Shown here: positions 33,065 to 41,902 of the stretch, in pieces
How the letters are laid out: every line of letters starts with the position of its first letter
Position numbering within the stretch: position 1 is the first letter of the stretch
DNA from: Prado023 sp963714995
GTDB taxonomy: Bacteria; Actinomycetota; Actinomycetes; S36-B12; CAIYMF01
Reading direction: 5' to 3'
DNA: 64,000 nt
Assembly: GCA_963714995.1 (NCBI GenBank)
Contig: CAVQQP010000017.1
Span: forward strand, 1 to 64,000
Translations under genes and position numbers: made by a program
The notes under the pieces: generated by a model
What the model saw: only the letters and a program-made list of their open reading frames with translations
Database searches by the model: none
Told to the model about the DNA's origin: nothing

Positions 33065-35052
33065 TCCGGTGCCACGGCGCTCAGGGTTGCGTCCAGCCGC
33101 GCCAGGGCCGCGACGACCGTGGCGAGGTCCGTCGTCCACCACAGGGGCGGGAGGCTCGTGCGCAGGCGGGCCCCGTAGCCCGTGGTCGCGAGCCGGGAGT
33201 CCAGGACGGCGACCACGCCGCGGTCGTCAGGCGTCCGGATGAGCCGGCCGGCCCCCTGGGCCAGCATCAGGGCAGCCCGCGGGACCGAGACGGCGGAGAA
33301 CCCGCTCCCGCCCTGGGCGTCGATGAGCTCCTGCCGGGCGGAGACGACCGGGTCATCCGGACGCGGGAACGGGATCCGGTCGATGACCACCAACGTGCAC
33401 GACGGACCGGGCACGTCGACGCCCTGCCACAGCGACAACGTCCCGAGCAGCGAGGCCCGGGGATCGTCGGCGAACTGGCGCACCAGCCCCGCGACGGCAT
33501 CCCCCCGTCGGGCGACGATCAGCGGTCGGTCGGCGCGTCCCGCCAGTCGGCGGCGCAGCACCTCCTCCGCGCGCTCAACGGAGCGCCACGAGGAGAACAG
33601 GGCCAGGGTGCGACCACCAGCCGCGTCCAGCAGGTCGGCGATCTGCTCGAGCGCCAGCTCGCTGATCCCGTCGCGTCCCGGGCGCGGGAGGTCGGCTGCG
33701 CAGTAGAGCATCCCCTGCCTGCTGTGGTCGAAGGGTGACCCGACATCGAGGCCACGCCAGCCCGGCGGGCACCCGAGGCCCTCGGCCAGCGGCTCGAAGG
33801 ACCCGCCGATCGCCAAGGTGGCGCTGGTCAGGGCCACGGGCCGCCCCGCGAAGAGGTTGGACTCCAGCAGGTCGTGCACGGAGATGGGCGCGATGAACAG
33901 GCTCGGCGGTGCACCGGAGCGCCCACCGACCCAGGCCACCGACGCGGCGCTGAGCAGCAGGGCCTCGGCGGCCACCTCGTGCACCCCCTGGATCGCAGCC
34001 CGCGCGGTCGTCCGGTCCGCGGCGGCCTCCGGTGCGTCGGAGCTGTCGCCCCGCATCCCACCCAGGGCCGCGTGCCCTGCATCCCGAAGGGCGGTGATCG
34101 CGACGACGAGCTCCTCGGGCAGCGCGCGCAGGCGACCCTCGGGCACCTCCGCGAGGACGTCACCGAGGTATCCGGCGGCATCGAGGAGGGGATCGATCAG
34201 CTCCGGGCCGAGGAACTTGCGTGCCCGTCCAGCGGCGCGCTCCACCACGGGAGCGGACAGCTCGCGGGTCAGGGCCGTCGTCATCCGGTCGACCAGCTCG
34301 TGGGCCTCGTCGACCACGACTGCCCCGTGGTCGGGCAGGACCGGCACCTCGCCCTGGACATGGATCGCCAGCAGGGCGTGGTTCGTGACGATCAGGTCGG
34401 CCTCGCGGGCACGTGCCTTCGCTGCTTCGGCGAAGCAGTCCTGGCCGTACACGCAGTTCAGGGCCCCAGGGCACTCCCGGGCCGACACCGACAGCCCGGA
34501 CCACACCCGACCATCCACCGGATCGGCGAGGTCGTCCCGATCGCCGGTCGTGGTGGTCCTGGCCCACTTCTGCAGCCGGGCGGCCTGCCGACCGAGCCGG
34601 GTCGTGGGGGTGTCGAACAGGGCCGACTCCTCGGGATCCGGCGATCCACGGTTGAGCCGGTCGAGGCACACGTAGTTGCTGCGGCCCTTCAGCACGGCGA
34701 AGGTGACCTCGCGACCCAGCACCGGCGACAGGGCCCGGCTGACCACGGGGAGGTCCTTGTCGACCAGCTGTCGCTGCAGCGCCAGGGTCGCAGTGGCGAT
34801 CACCACGGGCTCGTCGGTGGTGATCGCGTGCCGGGTGGCGGGGACGAGGTAGGCCAGGGACTTGCCCGTTCCGGTGCCCGCCTGGACCAGCACCGTTCCC
34901 GAGCCGCTGTCGAGGCACTCGGCGATCTCGGTGGCCATCTGCGCCTGACCCACGCGGGGCTCGCCGCCCAGCTCGCGGACGGCGAGGTCGAGCAGATCGG
35001 CGACTGGGGGGACTTCTGGTGCGGCGTCGTCCGGTGGTGCCGGGGTCGTCAC
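33061..35052 (-). CDS. dinG: ATP-dependent DNA helicase, DinG/XPD-like
   Basis: A 663-residue superfamily 2 helicase. Walker A is VQAGTGTGKSLAYLVPA; the DEAH box is AVVVDEAHEL. Between them lie candidate iron-sulfur cysteines (YVCLDRLN, ECPGALNCVYGQDCF), spaced as in DinG/XPD helicases. The C-terminal motifs GTLSLWQGVDVPG and ALMLAQGAGRLIRTPDD match motifs V and VI. It unwinds DNA forks, R-loops or G-rich structures. The GTG start overlaps the hflX stop by four bases (GTGA), making it the last gene of the miaB-miaA-dapF-hflX-dinG block. No LexA box is visible at this gene despite the DinG name. Confidence 0.9.
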   Translation of the reverse strand: MTTPAPPDDAAPEVPPVADLLDLAVRELGGEPRVGQAQMATEIAECLDSGSGTVLVQAGTGTGKSLAYLVPATRHAITTDEPVVIATATLALQRQLVDKDLPVVSRALSPVLGREVTFAVLKGRSNYVCLDRLNRGSPDPEESALFDTPTTRLGRQAARLQKWARTTTTGDRDDLADPVDGRVWSGLSVSARECPGALNCVYGQDCFAEAAKARAREADLIVTNHALLAIHVQGEVPVLPDHGAVVVDEAHELVDRMTTALTRELSAPVVERAAGRARKFLGPELIDPLLDAAGYLGDVLAEVPEGRLRALPEELVVAITALRDAGHAALGGMRGDSSDAPEAAADRTTARAAIQGVHEVAAEALLLSAASVAWVGGRSGAPPSLFIAPISVHDLLESNLFAGRPVALTSATLAIGGSFEPLAEGLGCPPGWRGLDVGSPFDHSRQGMLYCAADLPRPGRDGISELALEQIADLLDAAGGRTLALFSSWRSVERAEEVLRRRLAGRADRPLIVARRGDAVAGLVRQFADDPRASLLGTLSLWQGVDVPGPSCTLVVIDRIPFPRPDDPVVSARQELIDAQGGSGFSAVSVPRAALMLAQGAGRLIRTPDDRGVVAVLDSRLATTGYGARLRTSLPPLWWTTDLATVVAALARLDATLSAVAPD

Positions 35053-36446
35053 GCCCGCCCGGCCTCGGGGCCCGCATCGTCGGTGGCGACCGCCGCCGCG
35101 GTGAGCTCGGCTGCCAGCTGCTGACCGACCACCGCACGGACCTGCGCGCCCTCGGCGACGTACTCGACCTGGACGTCCCGGCCCTCCTCGTGGATCCGGG
35201 CCACGAGGTCGCCGCGGTCGAAGGGGATGAGCAGCGCGACCAGCTCGGTCGGGTTCGGCAGGTCGAGCTCCACGGCCGCGAGCAGCTCGGGGATGCCCGC
35301 GCCGGTGGCGGCGGACACCACGACCGAGTGCGGTTCCCGGGACCTGATGCGTCCGATGACCAGGGGGTCGGCGATGTCGGACTTGTTGATGACGATGAGC
35401 TCCGGGACCTCGCCCGCGCCGATCTCGGCGAGCACCTCGCGCACGGCGGCGATCTGGCCCTCGGGGAAGTCGTCGGACCCGTCGACCACGTGCAGGATCA
35501 GGTCGGCGTCCGAGACCTCCTCCAACGTGGAGCGGAAGGCCTCCACCAGCTGGTGGGGCAGGTGGCGGACGAACCCCACGGTGTCGGCCAGGGTGAACAG
35601 GCGCCCGGAGGGGGTGGACGCCTTGCGCACGGTCGGGTCGAGGGTGGCGAACAGGGCGTCCTCGACCAGGACTCCGGCACCGGTCATCCGGTTGAGCAGG
35701 CTGGACTTGCCGGAGTTGGTGTACCCGGCCAGGACCACCGAGGGGGTCTGGGCGCGGCGCCGCTGGCTGCGCATGGTGCGCCGGGCCGTGGCCATCCCGC
35801 TGATGTCCTTGCGCAGCCGCGAGATGCTCTCCCGGACCCGGCGCCGGTCGGTCTCGATCTTCGTCTCGCCGGGACCACGGGACCCGATGCCCTGGCCCCC
35901 GGCCACGCGCCCACCGGCCTGGCGGGACAGGGACTCACCCCAGCCGCGCAGTCGCGGGAGCAGGTACTGCATCTGGGCCAGGGAGACCTGGGCCTTGCCC
36001 TCCCGGCTGCGGGCATGCTGGGCGAAGATGTCGAGGATCAGCCAGGTGCGGTCGACCACCTTGACCTTCACGAGCTGCTCGAGTCGGCGCAGCTGGCCGG
36101 GGGTCAGCTCCCCGTCGCAGATGACGGTGTCGGCCTCCACCAGGTTCACGACCTCGCGCAGCTCGGTGACCTTGCCGGCACCGATGTAGGTGGCGGTGTC
36201 GGGCTTGTCCCGTCGCTGGATCAGGCCGTCGCAGACGACCGACCCGGCCGTCTCCGCCAGACGGGCGAGCTCGGCCAGGGAGCGCTCCGCGTCGGCGAGC
36301 GTGCCGGAGGTCCACACGCCGACCAGCACCACGCGCTCGAGGCGAACCTGGCGGTACTCGACCTCCGTGATGTCCTGGAGCTCGGTGCTCAGCCCAGGGA
36401 CACGGCGCAGGGCTTGACGGTCGAGGAGGTCCGGGGTCTCAGGCAT
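35049..36446 (-). CDS. hflX: Ribosome-associated GTPase HflX
   Basis: A 465-residue GTPase. The N-terminal glycine-rich HflX domain includes ATYIGAGKVTELREVV and DLLxxQ-type helices, followed by the linker GGQGIGSRGPGETKIETD. The G domain has G1 GYTNSGKSSLLNRMTG, G2/G3 TLDPTVRKASTP and LADTVGFVRHLP, and G4 VINKSD. HflX splits stalled or heat-damaged 70S ribosomes. The ATG overlaps the dapF stop by eight bases, so it is translated from the same mRNA. Confidence 0.94.
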   Translation of the reverse strand: MPETPDLLDRQALRRVPGLSTELQDITEVEYRQVRLERVVLVGVWTSGTLADAERSLAELARLAETAGSVVCDGLIQRRDKPDTATYIGAGKVTELREVVNLVEADTVICDGELTPGQLRRLEQLVKVKVVDRTWLILDIFAQHARSREGKAQVSLAQMQYLLPRLRGWGESLSRQAGGRVAGGQGIGSRGPGETKIETDRRRVRESISRLRKDISGMATARRTMRSQRRRAQTPSVVLAGYTNSGKSSLLNRMTGAGVLVEDALFATLDPTVRKASTPSGRLFTLADTVGFVRHLPHQLVEAFRSTLEEVSDADLILHVVDGSDDFPEGQIAAVREVLAEIGAGEVPELIVINKSDIADPLVIGRIRSREPHSVVVSAATGAGIPELLAAVELDLPNPTELVALLIPFDRGDLVARIHEEGRDVQVEYVAEGAQVRAVVGQQLAAELTAAAVATDDAGPEAGRA

Positions 36447-37316
36447 TGCTCTCCCACCAGTTCGCATCGATCTCACCGCGGGCGACCACCTGAGTGGGCC
36501 CGTCGAGCTCCACCGACCCATCGACGTGCCACGTGACCCCGACCGTCCCGCCGGGGACATCCACGCGGACCCTGCGGCCCTCCGGCAGTCCACCGCTGCG
36601 ACGCACCGTGGCGACGACAGCGGCGCAGGCGCCCGTGCCGCAGCTCAGCGTCTCGCCCACACCACGCTCGAACACCCGCATCTGCAGGTGGCCCGGGGCC
36701 AGGACCCGGACGAACTCGACGTTGACCCCCTCGGGATAGGCACCGGACGGAGTGACCGCGGGAGCGTCGCGCAGCGAACCCGCGTCGTGCACGTCGTCCA
36801 CCCAGGTGACGGCGTGCGGATTCGGGCATGCGGACCCCGATCGCCGGCGATGCCGTGTGTGCGTGTGGGCCGTCGGAGACCTGCACGAGCAGGTCGCCGC
36901 GGTCCATGAACTCGGCGGTGCCCATGTCGACGCGGATGCTGCCGTCGTCCTCGACCGTGACTCGCCGCGCACCCCCACGGGTCGCGATGTGCATGCGTGC
37001 CCGGTCGGGTCAGCCCCTCCTCGAGCAGGTGTGCGACGAACACGCGGGCACCGTTGCCGCACATCTGGGCCACGCTGCCGTCGGCGTTGCGGTAGTCCAT
37101 GAACCACGGGGCGAGCCCGGACTGGTCGGCGACCTCCGGATGGGCCTCGGTCCGGGCGACCACGAGGACACCGTCGGCCCCGATGCCCCGACGGCGGTCG
37201 CACAGGGCGCGGACGAGCGGGGCGGTCACCGTGAGCGATCCGGTGGGGTCCGGAAGGATCACGAAGTCGTTGCCGGTCCCATGCCCCTTGACGAAGGGGA
37301 TTCCGGCTGGAGTCAT
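36439..37316 (-). CDS. dapF: Diaminopimelate epimerase (DapF), two frameshifts
   Basis: About 291 residues once repaired. It converts LL- to meso-diaminopimelate for lysine and peptidoglycan. The N-terminus IPFVKGHGTGNDFVILPDPT and the first active-site cysteine AQMCGNGARVF are in one frame. MHIATRGGARRVTVEDDG follows in a second, and the second cysteine ETLSCGTGACAAVVAT in a third. The shifts are near 37000 and at 36824-36826, where removing one base from a run of three restores the family sequence RMPNPHAV. Two one-base insertions account exactly for the length. Since the enzyme is normally essential, sequencing error is the likely cause. The ATG overlaps the miaA stop (ATGA). Confidence 0.9.
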
Positions 37317-38259
37317 GGGCCAAGCCTACGGGCAGGCTCGCCCATCAGGGATGCGATCAGCGAGGCTGTGGACGACGGGGTGGCCGTCGCGTCCAGCCAC
37401 GTCGTGCGTGGGTCGCGGTGGAACCAGCGCTGCTGGCGACGCGCGAAGCGCCTGGTCCCCAGGACGATGCCCTCCTCGGCCTGGGCCCGGTCGAGCCGGC
37501 CGTCGAGCAGGTCGATCACCTGGGGATAGCCCAACGCCCGGCTGGCGGTGCGACCGTCGCGCAGGCCCTCGGTCAGCAGGGCGCGGACCTCCTCCACGAG
37601 GCCGGCCTCGAACATCCGGCCCACGCGCGCCCGGATCCGCTCATCGAGGAGGTCGCGGGGGAGGTCCAGCCCGACGCTGACATGCGGCACGAGCGGCGGT
37701 CCGGCGGCCGGCAGCTGTGCGGTGAACGGCTCGCCTGTGAGCTCGCCGACCTCGAGGGCCCGCACGATGCGCCGACCGTTGGTGGGCAGGATGTGCGCCG
37801 CCGCCTCGGGGTCCCGCTCGGCGAGAATGGCATGCAGCTGGTCGGGCCCCAGCTCAGCCAGCCTCGCCTCCCACCGCCTGCGGATGGCAGGGTCGCTGCC
37901 GGGGAATCGCAGGTCGTCGAGAAGGGCCCGCACGTAGAGCCCCGACCCGCCCACGACGACGGCGGGGACGGACCTGGGCCCAGTCGGAGCAGGACCTCCC
38001 GGCCCGCCTGCTGGTACTGGGCGACGCTGAGCTCCTGCGTGACATCGAGGATGTCGAGGAGATGGTGGGCGATCCCCCGGCGGTCGGCCGGGCGCACCTT
38101 GGCCGTGCCGATGTCCATCCCCCGGTACACCTGGAACGCATCGGCGTTGACGATCTCACCGCCGAGCAAGCGGGCCACCTCGATGGCCACCTCGGACTTG
38201 CCTGCCGCCGTGGGCCCCACGATGACCACCACGGGCGGCCACGCCACCGGATCGCCCAC
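37313..38259 (-). CDS. miaA: tRNA dimethylallyltransferase (MiaA), frameshifted
   Basis: About 315 residues after repair. It adds the dimethylallyl group to A37 of tRNAs reading UNN codons. The P-loop is VVIVGPTAAGKSEVAIE; the next motifs are GEIVNADAFQVYRGMDIGT and HHLLDILDVTQELSVAQYQQ. Near 37978 the frame changes; the second part resumes with VVVGGSGLYVRALLDDLRF and ends with RRFARRQQRWFHRD. The length fits one missing base. I chose the GTG at 38257-38259, one base after the miaB stop; a second GTG at 38245-38247 is possible. It overlaps dapF by four bases. MiaA supplies the substrate for the MiaB reaction encoded just upstream. Confidence 0.88.
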
Positions 38260-38260
38260 G

Positions 38261-39736
38261 TCAGCCGATGGCGCGCAGTCCGGGCATCCCCAGGACGACG
38301 GGCCCCGGGTCAGCGGCGCCGTCACCGGAGGAGCCGGTGCCGCACGACGCCTGACCTGCCGCCCATGCGTCTCCGGCCCTGGTGGGACGGATGCTCGTGG
38401 CGATCCCGGTGAGATGGTGCGGGGCTGCAGCCTCGAGGCGGACCATCACGCAGTCCCCGGGCCGCGCCTCCTCGGCGCCCGAGAAGTGCACGAGCCGGCC
38501 GTCCCGCGCGCGGCCGGTCATCCGCCGGGTCTGCTCGTCCTTGCGCCCCTCCCCCTCGGCGACCAGCACCTCGGCCATGGTGCCCACCAGGCGCAGGTTC
38601 TCCTCCCACGAGATGCGCTCCAGGGCCGCCACGAGGCGCTCGTAGCGCTCCTGGACGACCGCCTTTGGGATCTGGTCGTCCATCTCGGCTGCCGGCGTGC
38701 CCGGTCGGGGCGAGTACTGGAAGGTGAACGCGGCGCTGAAACGTGCGCGCTCCACGACCTCGAGGGTGTCCATGAAGTCGGACTCGGTCTCCCCCGGGAA
38801 GCCGACGATGATGTCGGTGGTGATCGCCGCGTCCGGGATGGAAGCACGGACGTCGTCGAGGATCGACAGGAAGCGGTCGCGACGGTACGACCGGCGCATG
38901 GTGCGCAGGACCTGGTCGCTGCCCGACTGCAGGGGCATGTGCAGGGACGGCATGACCGTCGGGGTCTCGGCCATGGCGGCGATGACCTCACGGGTGAAGT
39001 CGCGCGGATGCGGTGAGGTGAACCGGACCCGTTCGATCCCCGGAACCGCCCCGACTGCCCGCAGCAGGTCCGCGAAGGCCTCACGCTCACCGAACTCCGC
39101 CCCGTAGGCGTTGACGTTCTGCCCGAGGAGCGTCACCTCGATCACCCCGTCGGCGACCAGTGCCTCGACCTCAGCGAGGATCTCGCCCGGGCGACGGTCG
39201 CGCTCACGACCCCGCAGGCTCGGGACGATGCAGAAGGTGCACGTGTTGTTGCAGCCGACGCTGATCGCCACCCAGGCCGCGTAGGCGGACTCGCGACGGC
39301 TGGGGAGGGTCGAGGGGAAGGTCCGCAGCGACTCCTCGATCTCGACCTGGGCCTCATGGGCCACCGACGCGCGGCGCAGCAGGGCGGGCAGCGCATCGAC
39401 GTTGTGGGTGCCGAACACGACGTCGACCCACGGCGCCCGGGCCACGATGTGCTCGCGGTCCTTCTGCGCCAGGCACCCACCGACGGCGATCTGCATGCCC
39501 TCGTGTCCGCGCTTCACCGAGGCCAGGTGGCCGAGGTTGCCGTACAGCTTGTTGTCCGCGTTCTCGCGCACCGCGCACGTGTTCAGCACGACGACGTCGG
39601 CCTGCTGGTCAGGGGCGACCGGGACGTACCCGTGGGACTCCAGCAGGCCCGCGATGCGCTCGGAGTCGTGCACGTTCATCTGGCAGCCGTAGGTCCGGAC
39701 CTGGTAGGTGCGCCCGGCGGTGAGTGTGGTGTCCAT
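38261..39736 (-). CDS. miaB: tRNA-2-methylthio-N6-dimethylallyladenosine synthase (MiaB)
   Basis: A 491-residue radical SAM methylthiotransferase. The N-terminal UPF0004 domain has three cluster cysteines (VRTYGCQMNVHDSE, LNTCAVRENADNK and VGGCLAQKD). The radical SAM motif is VGCNNTCTFCIVPSLRGRE. The C-terminal TRAM domain includes MTGRARDGRLVHFSGAEE, extended by ~45 variable residues. It converts i6A37 made by MiaA to ms2i6A37. It leads the minus-strand block running through dinG, with the promoter presumably in the 126 bases before it. Confidence 0.95.
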   Translation of the reverse strand: MDTTLTAGRTYQVRTYGCQMNVHDSERIAGLLESHGYVPVAPDQQADVVVLNTCAVRENADNKLYGNLGHLASVKRGHEGMQIAVGGCLAQKDREHIVARAPWVDVVFGTHNVDALPALLRRASVAHEAQVEIEESLRTFPSTLPSRRESAYAAWVAISVGCNNTCTFCIVPSLRGRERDRRPGEILAEVEALVADGVIEVTLLGQNVNAYGAEFGEREAFADLLRAVGAVPGIERVRFTSPHPRDFTREVIAAMAETPTVMPSLHMPLQSGSDQVLRTMRRSYRRDRFLSILDDVRASIPDAAITTDIIVGFPGETESDFMDTLEVVERARFSAAFTFQYSPRPGTPAAEMDDQIPKAVVQERYERLVAALERISWEENLRLVGTMAEVLVAEGEGRKDEQTRRMTGRARDGRLVHFSGAEEARPGDCVMVRLEAAAPHHLTGIATSIRPTRAGDAWAAGQASCGTGSSGDGAADPGPVVLGMPGLRAIG

Positions 39737-39862
39737 CAGGGGTCAAGGGTAGGTGCTGCACCCGGGATCGGGGGAACGCCAGGGACGGGAGGACCGAGAT
39801 GACCGTCTACGGCCACTCGGCGGGGCGGGACTCCCCCGTGTCGCTGTCGGACTCCCCGGCGT

Positions 39863-40411
39863 TCAGGTGGACTCCCCGGCGTCGATGTCGGCGTCGGCCG
39901 CGTCGAGCACCTCGCGGATCACCTGGGCAGTGAGCCCGGGGCCGTACCCCTTGCGGGCCAGCGCGCCCGACAGCCGCCGGACCTGGGTGGCGCGGGGAAG
40001 CCCCACGACGGATCGCGCCTTGCGCTGGGCGACCTCGCGTGCTGCGGTCAGCTCATCCTCGGCGCTCAGCTGCTCGAGCGCCTCGGCGATCAGGTCGTCG
40101 CGGACACCCTTGCGCCGCAGCTCGTTGTGCAGGGCACGACCCGAGAGGCTGCGCGTGCGCTGTCGGGACTCCACCCACATCCGGGCGAACACCCGATCAT
40201 CGATCAGGCCGACCTCCTCGAACCTGTCGAGCACCCGGAGCGCCACGTCCTCGGGGACGTTGCGCTCCCGCAGGGTGGTCGCCAGCTCCGAGCGCGTTCG
40301 AGGGGCGGACTCGAGCCGACGCAGCAGGATGGTCCGGGCGACCTGCTCCGGATCCGCCGGCAGATCCTGGGGATCCTCCAGCGGATCAGCCGCCCAGCGC
40401 GTGCCCGACAC
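39863..40411 (-). CDS. recX: Recombination regulator RecX
   Basis: A 182-residue helical protein made of three-helix repeats. RTILLRRLESAPRTRSELAT, VLDRFEEVGLIDDRVFARMW and GRALHNELRRKGVRDDLIAE follow in the normal RecX order. RecX binds RecA filaments and inhibits RecA. It starts three bases after the recA stop on the same strand, the classical recA-recX operon, so it is expected to share SOS control. Confidence 0.93.
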   Translation of the reverse strand: MSGTRWAADPLEDPQDLPADPEQVARTILLRRLESAPRTRSELATTLRERNVPEDVALRVLDRFEEVGLIDDRVFARMWVESRQRTRSLSGRALHNELRRKGVRDDLIAEALEQLSAEDELTAAREVAQRKARSVVGLPRATQVRRLSGALARKGYGPGLTAQVIREVLDAADADIDAGEST

Positions 40412-40414
40412 CGA

Positions 40415-41467
40415 TCAGACGTCGATGGGCCGGGGCGCCTCAACCGCAGTGAGGTCGATCGGCGCATCCACCTGCGGCCCGATGCCCAGCTTCTCCTTGA
40501 TCCGCTTCTCGATCTCGTCGGCGAGATCCGGGTTGTCGCGCAGGAACGCCCGGGCGTTCTCCTTGCCCTGGCCCAGCTGGTCGCCGTCGTAGGTGTACCA
40601 GGCACCGGCCTTGCGCACGAACCCCTGGTCGACGCCCATGTCGATGAGCCCGCCCTCCCGCGAGATCCCGATGCCGTAGAGGATGTCGAACTCGGCCTGC
40701 TTGAACGGCGGTGCCACCTTGTTCTTGACCACCTTGACCCGGGTGCGCGAGCCCACCGGCTCGGTCCCGTCCTTGAGCGTCTCGATGCGGCGGACGTCCA
40801 GGCGAACCGAGGAGTAGAACTTCAGCGCCTTGCCGCCGGTGGTGGTCTCCGGGCTGCCGAACATCACGCCGATCTTCTCGCGCAGCTGGTTGATGAAGAT
40901 GGCGGTGGTGTTCGTGTTGCTCAGGGCGCCGGTCATCTTGCGCAGCGCCTGGCTCATGAGCCGTGCCTGCAGGCCCACGTGGCTGTCGCCCATCTCGCCC
41001 TCGATCTCGGCCTTGGGCGTCAGCGCGGCCACGGAGTCGATGACGATCAGGTCGACGGCGCCCGAGCGGACCAGGGTGTCGGCGATCTCGAGGGCCTGCT
41101 CACCGGTGTCCGGCTGTGAGACGTACAGCTCGTCGAGGTTGACCCCCAGCCTCTGGGCGTACACCGGGTCCAGGGCGTGCTCGGCGTCGATGAAGGCGGC
41201 GATCCCGCCGGCCTTCTGCACGCTGGCCACCGCGTGCAGCGCGACGGTCGTCTTGCCGCTGGCCTCCGGGCCGTAGATCTCCACCACGCGGCCTCGGGGC
41301 AACCCACCGATGCCGAGTGCCACGTCGAGGGCGATCGAGCCGGTCGGGATCACGTCCATGGGCACCATGGGCTGGTCCCCCAGCCGCATCACGGTGCCCT
41401 TCCCGAACTGCTTCTCGAGGTGCAGCAGCGCTGACTCGAGTGCCTTCTCGCGGTCCTGTCCAGCCAT
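40415..41467 (-). CDS. recA: Recombinase RecA
   Basis: A 350-residue recombinase that forms filaments on single-stranded DNA and triggers LexA cleavage. Walker A is GPEASGKTTVALHAVA; Walker B LIVIDSVAALTPKAEIEG; loop L2 lies after NTTAIFINQLREKIGVMFG. There is no intein. I chose the ATG at 41465-41467, preceded by AAGGAG at good spacing; a GTG two codons upstream overlaps that ribosome site. A LexA box is 150 bases upstream. Downstream it is followed by recX. Confidence 0.97.
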   Translation of the reverse strand: MAGQDREKALESALLHLEKQFGKGTVMRLGDQPMVPMDVIPTGSIALDVALGIGGLPRGRVVEIYGPEASGKTTVALHAVASVQKAGGIAAFIDAEHALDPVYAQRLGVNLDELYVSQPDTGEQALEIADTLVRSGAVDLIVIDSVAALTPKAEIEGEMGDSHVGLQARLMSQALRKMTGALSNTNTTAIFINQLREKIGVMFGSPETTTGGKALKFYSSVRLDVRRIETLKDGTEPVGSRTRVKVVKNKVAPPFKQAEFDILYGIGISREGGLIDMGVDQGFVRKAGAWYTYDGDQLGQGKENARAFLRDNPDLADEIEKRIKEKLGIGPQVDAPIDLTAVEAPRPIDV

Positions 41468-41616
41468 TCCCACTCCTTGGATCTCGTGGTGCCGACGGCA
41501 CCTGTCCTCTGACAGGAGCGGACACTAGACCGGGTCACCGACATTGTGACCCGGACCGATGCGATCCTGTGGATGACCCGCGTGGGTCAACCGCCGACTG
41601 ACATCGTCACTGTAGT

Positions 41617-41632
41617 ACGAACACGTGTTCGA
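41617..41632. promoter_or_regulatory. LexA box upstream of recA
   Basis: ACGAACACGTGTTCGA matches TCGAAC-N4-GTTCGA except for the first base and contains the perfect palindrome CGAACACGTGTTCG. It lies between DUF3046 and recA, 150 bases before the recA ATG, a usual place for SOS control of recA in actinobacteria. Confidence 0.85.
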
Positions 41633-41650
41633 CCGCGACCGACACGCCGG

Positions 41651-41845
41651 TCAGGTCAGGTCGCTGGGGACCTTCGCGTGGGCACAGACGGCCCGCCAGA
41701 CGTCACGGGTGTCCTCCCCCTGGGCCAGGGCCTGCTCGACCGTCCGGCCGCCCAGTGCGGCCAGGTGCTGGTCGCTGGCCCAGGAGCGGGCATAGGCCCG
41801 GCCGAAGGTCAGGTCCATCCGCTCCCAGAAGTCGGTCAGTCGCAC
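41651..41845 (-). CDS. DUF3046 domain-containing protein
   Basis: A 64-residue protein starting at GTG with the family opening RLTDFWERMDLTFGRAYARS and ending AVCAHAKVPSDLT. DUF3046 is a small actinobacterial family usually found directly upstream of recA, as here; its function is unknown. I took the GTG that gives the conserved RLTxFW start. The frame is open far upstream only because of high GC. It is divergent from lhr by 57 bases. Confidence 0.85.
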   Translation of the reverse strand: MRLTDFWERMDLTFGRAYARSWASDQHLAALGGRTVEQALAQGEDTRDVWRAVCAHAKVPSDLT

Positions 41846-41902
41846 AGGCACATGGTGCCATTCCGCCCATGCTCGCGTGCACCGTGGACAGCGGGGCACC
41901 CA

